Assembly (NCBI RefSeq): GCF_005930475.1
Contig: NZ_SJEW01000025.1
Span: 1-64,000, forward strand
DNA: 64,000 nucleotides
Direction of reading: 5' to 3'
DNA from: Modestobacter altitudinis
GTDB lineage: Bacteria; Actinomycetota; Actinomycetes; Mycobacteriales; Geodermatophilaceae
The notes beneath the pieces were generated by a model. That model was not told the origin of the DNA, made no database searches, and was given only the letters and a program-made list of their open reading frames with translations. Shown piece by piece: positions 59,477-64,000 of the stretch (position 1 is its first letter; each line of letters starts with the position of its first letter). Made by a program: the position numbers and the translations under genes.

Positions 59477-59930
59477 CGAAGGGCCCCTCTGCCCCCCACC
59501 ACTCGCGAGCTCGCGGCGGGACCCTGCACAGGGGCCGGGGGACAGCGGGCGCGAGCGGGGCAGCGCGGTCGTCGACTTCGTGCTGGTCGGCGTGCTGGTC
59601 GTGGCCCTGCTGCTGGCGGTGCTGCAGGTCGCGGTCTACGTGCACCTGCGCAACGTCATCGTGGCCAGTGCCCAGGAGGGCGCCCGCTACGCAGCGGACG
59701 CTGACGTGCCCACGGCGGCCGGTGCCGGCCGGACGCTGGAGGTGGTCGGGCAGGCGACCTCCACCGGGACGGCGGCCGGGCTGAGCTGCACGTCGGTGCA
59801 GGAGGTCGACGGCAGCGGGCTGACCCTGGTCGTCGTCCGGTGCACCGGCGCGGTGCCCACCCTGTTCGCCCCACTGGGCGACCTGCTGCCGCTGGAGGCC
59901 ACCGGCCGGGCGGTGGAGGAGGCGCCGTGA
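59466..59930 (+). CDS. TadE-like pilus protein 1
   Basis: The 154-aa protein has the TadE/TadG signature: RGSAVVDFVLVGVLVVALLLAVLQVAVYVHLRNVIVASAQEGARYAA, with the processing-type motif before a hydrophobic helix. The rest is an extracytoplasmic domain with a Cys pair (LSCTS and VRCTG). The GTG at 59466 overlaps the pilin-like gene. Its stop overlaps the next start (GTGA). Confidence 0.82.
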   Translation: MRADEGPLCPPPLASSRRDPAQGPGDSGRERGSAVVDFVLVGVLVVALLLAVLQVAVYVHLRNVIVASAQEGARYAADADVPTAAGAGRTLEVVGQATSTGTAAGLSCTSVQEVDGSGLTLVVVRCTGAVPTLFAPLGDLLPLEATGRAVEEAP

Positions 59931-60385
59931 GCCGGCTGCGTGCCCGGCTGGTGGACGAGGCCGGGTCGGCGATCGTGGAGTTCGTCTTCATCGCGCTGGT
60001 GGTGTTCCTGCCGCTGGTCTACCTGGTGGCCGGGTTCTCCTCGGTGCAGCGCGGGGTGTTCGCCGCGACCGAGGCGGCACGGGAGGCCGGGCGGGCGCTG
60101 GGCACCGCGCCGGACGCGGTCACCGGTCAGGCGCGGGCGGAGGCAGCGGTGGCGATCGCGGTGGCGGACCAGTCGGTCGAGGCGACCGACGTGGTGCTGG
60201 CCTACGCGCCGGTGGGCGCCGGATGTGGCGCGGCCGGCGGCTACACCCCGGCGTTGACGCCGGGGGAGGAGTTCCTCGTGTGCGTGACGGTGACCGTGCG
60301 GGTGCCACTGCTGCCGGAGTTCATCGACGCCAACACCGCCACCGGTGAGTTCGTCGTCGAGCGCGACCGCTACGTCGACGGCTGA
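59927..60385 (+). CDS. TadE-like pilus protein 2
   Basis: The 152-aa protein repeats the TadE form (DEAGSAIVEFVFIALVVFLP, EAAREAGRAL) with one N-terminal helix and an outer domain with a Cys pair (AGCGAAGG, LVCVTV). The GTG overlaps the stop of the preceding TadE-like gene by 4 bases. TadE-like proteins are minor pilins or assembly factors of Flp pili. Confidence 0.82.
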   Translation: MSRLRARLVDEAGSAIVEFVFIALVVFLPLVYLVAGFSSVQRGVFAATEAAREAGRALGTAPDAVTGQARAEAAVAIAVADQSVEATDVVLAYAPVGAGCGAAGGYTPALTPGEEFLVCVTVTVRVPLLPEFIDANTATGEFVVERDRYVDG

Positions 60386-60409
60386 CCCGGCTCCGAGGGT
60401 CGGACCCGT

Positions 60410-61390
60410 TCAGCACCCGGGCACGTTCTCGGTCTCGGTGATCGCGAACGAGTCGTCCAGGTGCACGACGACCCCGTCGTCCTCAGCGGTCAGCACGAGG
60501 GCGGAGTAGCCGCCGTCCTCGGTGTCGGCCCAGGTCCACGGGACCGTGGCGCCCGGGTACGAGGCCAGGACGGCGTCCTCCACCTGCGCAGCCGTCTCGT
60601 CGGGGACGGCGTTCCCGCCGTGGTGCCACCCGTCGTCGGCGTCGGGGAGGTCGTCGGTCCCGGTGACGGCGAAGGCGTCGTCGAGGTGGACGGCGAGGTC
60701 CTTGCCGTCGGCGGTGTCGAGGTAGGCGTCATAGCCGCCGTCGGGGTCGGACCTGATCCACCAGATGGTCGCATCGGGGTACTGGGCCAGCACCGCGTCC
60801 TCGACCTTCGCAGCGGCATCGTCGGGGACGGAAGCTCCGGAGTCGTCGGCGCACGCGCCGTCCCAGCCGTGACCGATCCAGCCGTGACCCGCCCAGCCGT
60901 GCCCGTCCCCGTCGTGGTCGTCGGCGTCGGGGAGGTCGTCGGTCCCGGTGACGGCGAAGGCGTCGTCGAGGTGGACGGCGAGGTCCTTGCCGTCGGCGGT
61001 GTCGAGGTAGGCGTCATAGCCGCCGTCGGGGTCGGACCTGATCCACCAGATGGTCGCGTCGGGGTACTGGGCCAACACCGCGTCCTCGACCTTCGCAGCG
61101 GCGTCACCGGGGACCTGGGCGTCGTCGCCGTGCCACCAGTCCCGCCAGCCGTGTCCGGGGAGGTCGGAGTCGGGATCGGCCGACGGGGTCTCCGTGGACG
61201 TCGCCGCTGCCGGCGCGGCCAACACCGAGCCGCCGCCGCCTCCTCCGGCCGCGTTGGCGCTCAGCGTGCCGGCCAGGATCGCCCCGGCCAGGAGCCCGGT
61301 ACCGACGAGTGCGCCAGAGGCGATCCACCCCCGGCGCCGGTGGGCCGGCGGCTCGTCCTGTCGTCCCGCGTGCTGCTCGGACTGGTCCAT
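60410..61390 (-). CDS. secreted triple-repeat PepSY-like protein
   Basis: The 326-aa protein has a basic cytoplasmic start, one membrane/signal helix (about 22-46) and an outer part with three repeats. Each runs AAKVEDAVLAQYPDATIWWI, DGGYDAYLDTADGKDLAVHL and DDAFAVTGTDDLPD, a PepSY-like alpha-beta pattern. Repeats 1 and 2 are almost identical even in DNA; repeat 3 has diverged. A His/Gly/Trp-rich linker between repeats 1 and 2 (GHGWAGHGWIGHGWDG) could bind metal. Role unknown. Confidence 0.75.
   Translation of the reverse strand: MDQSEQHAGRQDEPPAHRRRGWIASGALVGTGLLAGAILAGTLSANAAGGGGGGSVLAAPAAATSTETPSADPDSDLPGHGWRDWWHGDDAQVPGDAAAKVEDAVLAQYPDATIWWIRSDPDGGYDAYLDTADGKDLAVHLDDAFAVTGTDDLPDADDHDGDGHGWAGHGWIGHGWDGACADDSGASVPDDAAAKVEDAVLAQYPDATIWWIRSDPDGGYDAYLDTADGKDLAVHLDDAFAVTGTDDLPDADDGWHHGGNAVPDETAAQVEDAVLASYPGATVPWTWADTEDGGYSALVLTAEDDGVVVHLDDSFAITETENVPGC
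60634..61115. repeat. near-identical 197-bp duplication, 285-bp period
   Basis: Bases 60634-60830 and 60919-61115 match except for about five changes. They code for repeats 2 and 1 of the PepSY-like protein. The near absence of synonymous change indicates recent duplication or gene conversion. Confidence 0.85.
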
Positions 61391-61666
61391 CGCTGGCCTC
61401 CCCGGAAGTCGCCTCGCGGCGAGGATGGCGTGTGAGTCACGTCACCCGCCAGGCGGCTTGGCGTGTCGTTACGTCTTTCACAGTCAACTGCCAGGCGGCA
61501 TCGGATGTCGGCCGGACGCTGAGCCCGGCACTGGATGCGGTCACCCGTCAGGCGCCGGAGCTGCAGACCGGCCACAACGCCACGGCTGGCGCTAGCGTTC
61601 GACGGCACGGCAGGAGCCGCCCTCGTCCGGCCGGTCTCGTCTGTCGGACCGAGGAGGTGTCGGTCG

Positions 61667-63541
61667 GTGACTGATCGCCAGGACGCCCAGTCAGAGTTCC
61701 CCCGCGAGGTCAGGTCCGGGGGCGTGGTGCTCACGCTCACCCCAGACGAGGTCCACGTCGCCTTCGGACCGCAGGCCACGGCCACGGACATCGAGGAGCT
61801 GCGCGCCCGGTTCGGACTGCGACCGGTGAGGCAACCCCCCGGTGGCATGCCGGACCAGGTCACGGGGGCGCACCCGAGCTGGTGTGCGTCCGAGTCGGGG
61901 CAGGAGCTGGCCGGGGTCCTCGCCGAGCTGCGCGCCGCAGACGTGGTCCAGCACGCGAGCCCGGTCTACCACCGGGCCGACCTCCTGCCGATGCACACCG
62001 GGCACGCCTTCGCCGACGACCTGCTGGTCAGGTTCCTGCCGCAGACCGCCGAGGGCGACGTCGAACGCCTGGTGGCCCAGACGGGGACGACGGTGCTGCG
62101 CACGCTCCCTGACGACCGGGCCGGGATGCTGGTGCACCTCCGCCTGAGCTCCCCGGAGGACAGCCCGTTCGACGTGGCCGACGAGTTCTCCCGGTCCCCG
62201 GTGGTGCACAGCGCCGGCCCGAACTGGATCCAGCTCCAGTCCCCGGAATCCGCCGTGACCCCCGACGACCCCTTGTTCCCGCAGCAGTGGAACCTGGCCA
62301 CGATCGGCGCGCCGGCGGGCTGGGACATCAGCCAGGGCGATCCCGGCGTCGTCATCGCGATCGTCGACTCCGGCTGCGACCTCACCCACCCGGACCTGGT
62401 GGACCAGTACGTACCGGTCGCCGACCGCTACGACGCGATCGCGGACACGAACGACCCGCGGGACCCGGTCGGTCACGGGACGTGGTGCGCGGGCATCGCG
62501 GCGGCGCGCACCGGCAACGCGACCGGGGTCGCCGGGGTGGCGCCGAACTGCCGGATCATGCCCATCCGCGTCTACAGCGCACAAGGCTTCACCGAGCTGG
62601 CCATCGTCGCAGCTCTCGACTGGGCGCGGACGCGCGGCGCCGACGTCGTGAACATGAGCTGGTACTACACCGCCCCACACCAGCAGGCGGACGTCGCGCT
62701 GGACAGCGCCCACGCCGCCGACCTGGTGCTCGTCGCGGCCTCCGGCAACTGCTTCAAGGGTGACGACGACAGCGATCCGGCGCACCTCGTCTTCCCGGCG
62801 ACGCATCCCCACGTGATCGCCGTCGGCGGGTCGACGAAGGCGGATCGGCGCAAGAGCCAGGGCGATCCGCTGCCGAACCCGGCTGCGAAGGTCTGGGACA
62901 GCCGGTACGGGCCCGAGCTGAGCGTCATGGCGCCCGGCGACATCCCGTGGACCACGGACAAGGGCGGGCGGTACGGCAGCTTCTTCGGCACGTCGGCAGC
63001 GGCTCCGCACGTCGCCGGGCTCGCGGCACTCGTCCTGTCCGTCGTCCAGCCCTCGACGCTCCGCCCGACCGGGGCTCGGCAGTTCGCCCGGCGGCACGAC
63101 CTCGTGCGGTACGTCCTCGAGGTCACCGCCAGGCGGGTCGGCGGGTACCCGTACGCCGCTGATCCCGCGCACCCCAACGGCACCTGGCACGTGGAGATGG
63201 GCTACGGCCGGATCGATGTGGCCGCTGCCCTGACGTTCGCGAGGTGGAACTACACCGACTACCGCTTCTGGCGGGTCTCGCAGGACTACGCGCTCGCCGT
63301 CCGGGTGCTCGTCGGGCTCCTCGGCGACGGCCCTGGCGTGGTGGTCGGCCCCGACGGGCACCCGGTACCGGTCGACCCCGGCTGGTCGGAGCTCACCCCG
63401 CCGACCCGGGACGTGCTGCTCGGGCTGGCGGTCGCTGCGGTCGCCGACGGCGTGAGCGACGCCGAGGAGCGGCAGGCGCTGAGCCGGGCGGCGTGGACGA
63501 CGATCGCGCGGACCGCGGGACGGATGACGCCCGGGCAGTGA
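61667..63541 (+). CDS. subtilisin-like serine protease (S8), chromosomal copy
   Basis: The 624-aa protein has two N-terminal propeptide-like segments (1-190; the second with LLVRFLPQTAEGDVERLVAQ, as in fervidolysin-type prodomains). A complete subtilase domain follows: Asp234 (VDSGCDLTHPDL), His270 (GHGTWCAG), Asn in ASGNC and Ser443 (GTSAAAPHVAG). A C-terminal module of about 80 residues (RVLVGLLGDGPGVVVGPDGHP, TRDVLLGLAVAAVADG) is shared with the island subtilase at 29491. No signal peptide. AGGAGG lies 9 bp before the GTG start. Confidence 0.87.
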   Translation: MTDRQDAQSEFPREVRSGGVVLTLTPDEVHVAFGPQATATDIEELRARFGLRPVRQPPGGMPDQVTGAHPSWCASESGQELAGVLAELRAADVVQHASPVYHRADLLPMHTGHAFADDLLVRFLPQTAEGDVERLVAQTGTTVLRTLPDDRAGMLVHLRLSSPEDSPFDVADEFSRSPVVHSAGPNWIQLQSPESAVTPDDPLFPQQWNLATIGAPAGWDISQGDPGVVIAIVDSGCDLTHPDLVDQYVPVADRYDAIADTNDPRDPVGHGTWCAGIAAARTGNATGVAGVAPNCRIMPIRVYSAQGFTELAIVAALDWARTRGADVVNMSWYYTAPHQQADVALDSAHAADLVLVAASGNCFKGDDDSDPAHLVFPATHPHVIAVGGSTKADRRKSQGDPLPNPAAKVWDSRYGPELSVMAPGDIPWTTDKGGRYGSFFGTSAAAPHVAGLAALVLSVVQPSTLRPTGARQFARRHDLVRYVLEVTARRVGGYPYAADPAHPNGTWHVEMGYGRIDVAAALTFARWNYTDYRFWRVSQDYALAVRVLVGLLGDGPGVVVGPDGHPVPVDPGWSELTPPTRDVLLGLAVAAVADGVSDAEERQALSRAAWTTIARTAGRMTPGQ

Positions 63542-63550
63542 TGCGCGGTC

Positions 63551-64000
63551 TCAGGTCGGCCGCCCAGCCGCCCGCTCGACGCGCGCCAGCCACTCGGCCA
63601 GCAGCGCCCGGAGCACGTCCGGCTGCTCGTGCGGCAGGGCGTGGCCGGCGTCGTCGACCACCGCCAGCGTCGCGTGCGGGTGGACGTCGAGCAGGTCGAC
63701 CGCGTCGACGTACCCGACCGTCGAGTCCAGCCGCCCCGCCACGACCAGCGTCGGACCGGCGAACGGCGGGTCGTCCGCGGTGAGCTGCCACCGCTCTCCG
63801 ATCCGCTCGAGCGCCGCCCAGTCGACGAGCCCCGCCGCCGGGGCCACGTACCGCTCGTGCCGCTCCAGCATCTCCGGGGTCTGCACCACGAAGTAGCTGC
63901 GGAACTCGTCGTCCCCGAGCTCGCCCGGCCCGGCGACGACGCGGTGCTCCGGCACGTCCCGTGCTCCGGGCAGCAACGGGCAGACCAGGGCCAGGCCGGT
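63551..64000 (-). CDS. alpha/beta hydrolase, C-terminal part (gene runs off the window)
   Basis: The last 149 residues of an alpha/beta hydrolase are visible. GPTLVVAGRLDSTVGYVDAV contains the acid of the triad and VVDDAGHALPHEQPD the catalytic His, typical of the BphD/proline-iminopeptidase-like group. The nucleophile lies outside the window. It is convergent with the subtilase gene, 9 bp between stops. Confidence 0.82.
   Translation of the reverse strand, partial: TGLALVCPLLPGARDVPEHRVVAGPGELGDDEFRSYFVVQTPEMLERHERYVAPAAGLVDWAALERIGERWQLTADDPPFAGPTLVVAGRLDSTVGYVDAVDLLDVHPHATLAVVDDAGHALPHEQPDVLRALLAEWLARVERAAGRPT

Noticed and set aside
58909-59529. Minus-strand 206-aa frame at the tadC/pilin border
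   Set aside because: It runs antisense through the tadC remnant and the pilin-like gene and has low-complexity Arg/Ser text.

Overview
The window comes from a high-GC actinobacterium. Nearly all host genes have G/C-rich third codon positions, GTG starts are common, and neighbours often overlap by 4 bases (ATGA/GTGA). The mix of a Tad pilus locus, HTH/Clp-N regulator, MMPL exporter and GT39/GtrA glycosyltransferases fits Geodermatophilaceae-like soil actinobacteria. That family name is an inference from gene content, not a database result.

Bases 1-18,990 are ordinary chromosome: a lipoprotein, small membrane proteins with translationally coupled leader ORFs, a GT39-like plus GT2-GtrA pair, a quinone oxidoreductase, an AlkD-like repair protein, a ThDP enzyme, a lipase-like hydrolase, a Clp-N/HTH regulator with a double operator, a CMD-family protein, a two-component system and a divergent MMPL transporter. 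Bases 59,131-64,000 are again chromosome: the tail of a tad pilus operon (tadC end, pilin-like and TadE-like genes), a triple-repeat secreted protein, a subtilase and the end of an alpha/beta hydrolase.

Between them the tadA (cpaF) ATPase gene has been broken up. Its 5' part (to 19,308), middle part (46,231-46,600) and P-loop part (52,593-52,671) join in frame once two inserts are removed. Insert E1 (about 26.9 kb, 19,291-46,248) has an 18-bp duplicated core, a tyrosine integrase and excisionase-like gene beside attL, and GTCCGCA arm repeats at both ends. It carries lower-GC cargo (beta-propeller, subtilase, lyase-like protein, C39-like peptidase fused to an NBR1-type domain, 777-aa membrane protein) among many broken transposases. 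Insert E2 (about 6.0 kb, 46,599-52,594) was placed by a serine integrase exactly inside the GKTT P-loop codons. It holds a NACHT (NLR-like) NTPase gene, an origin-like hairpin region, an HUH replication gene and the now frameshifted integrase. A third stretch (52,672-59,130) replaces the rest of tadA, tadB and most of tadC, and is a prophage-like remnant with a truncated terminase and small hypothetical genes.

The most interesting system is E2: a compact integrating element whose only obvious cargo is a NACHT protein of the class known to act in anti-phage defence. Two paralogous membrane-anchored coiled-coil proteins, one in E1 and one in the third region, lie on either side of E2. No CRISPR array, rRNA or intact tRNA was seen.
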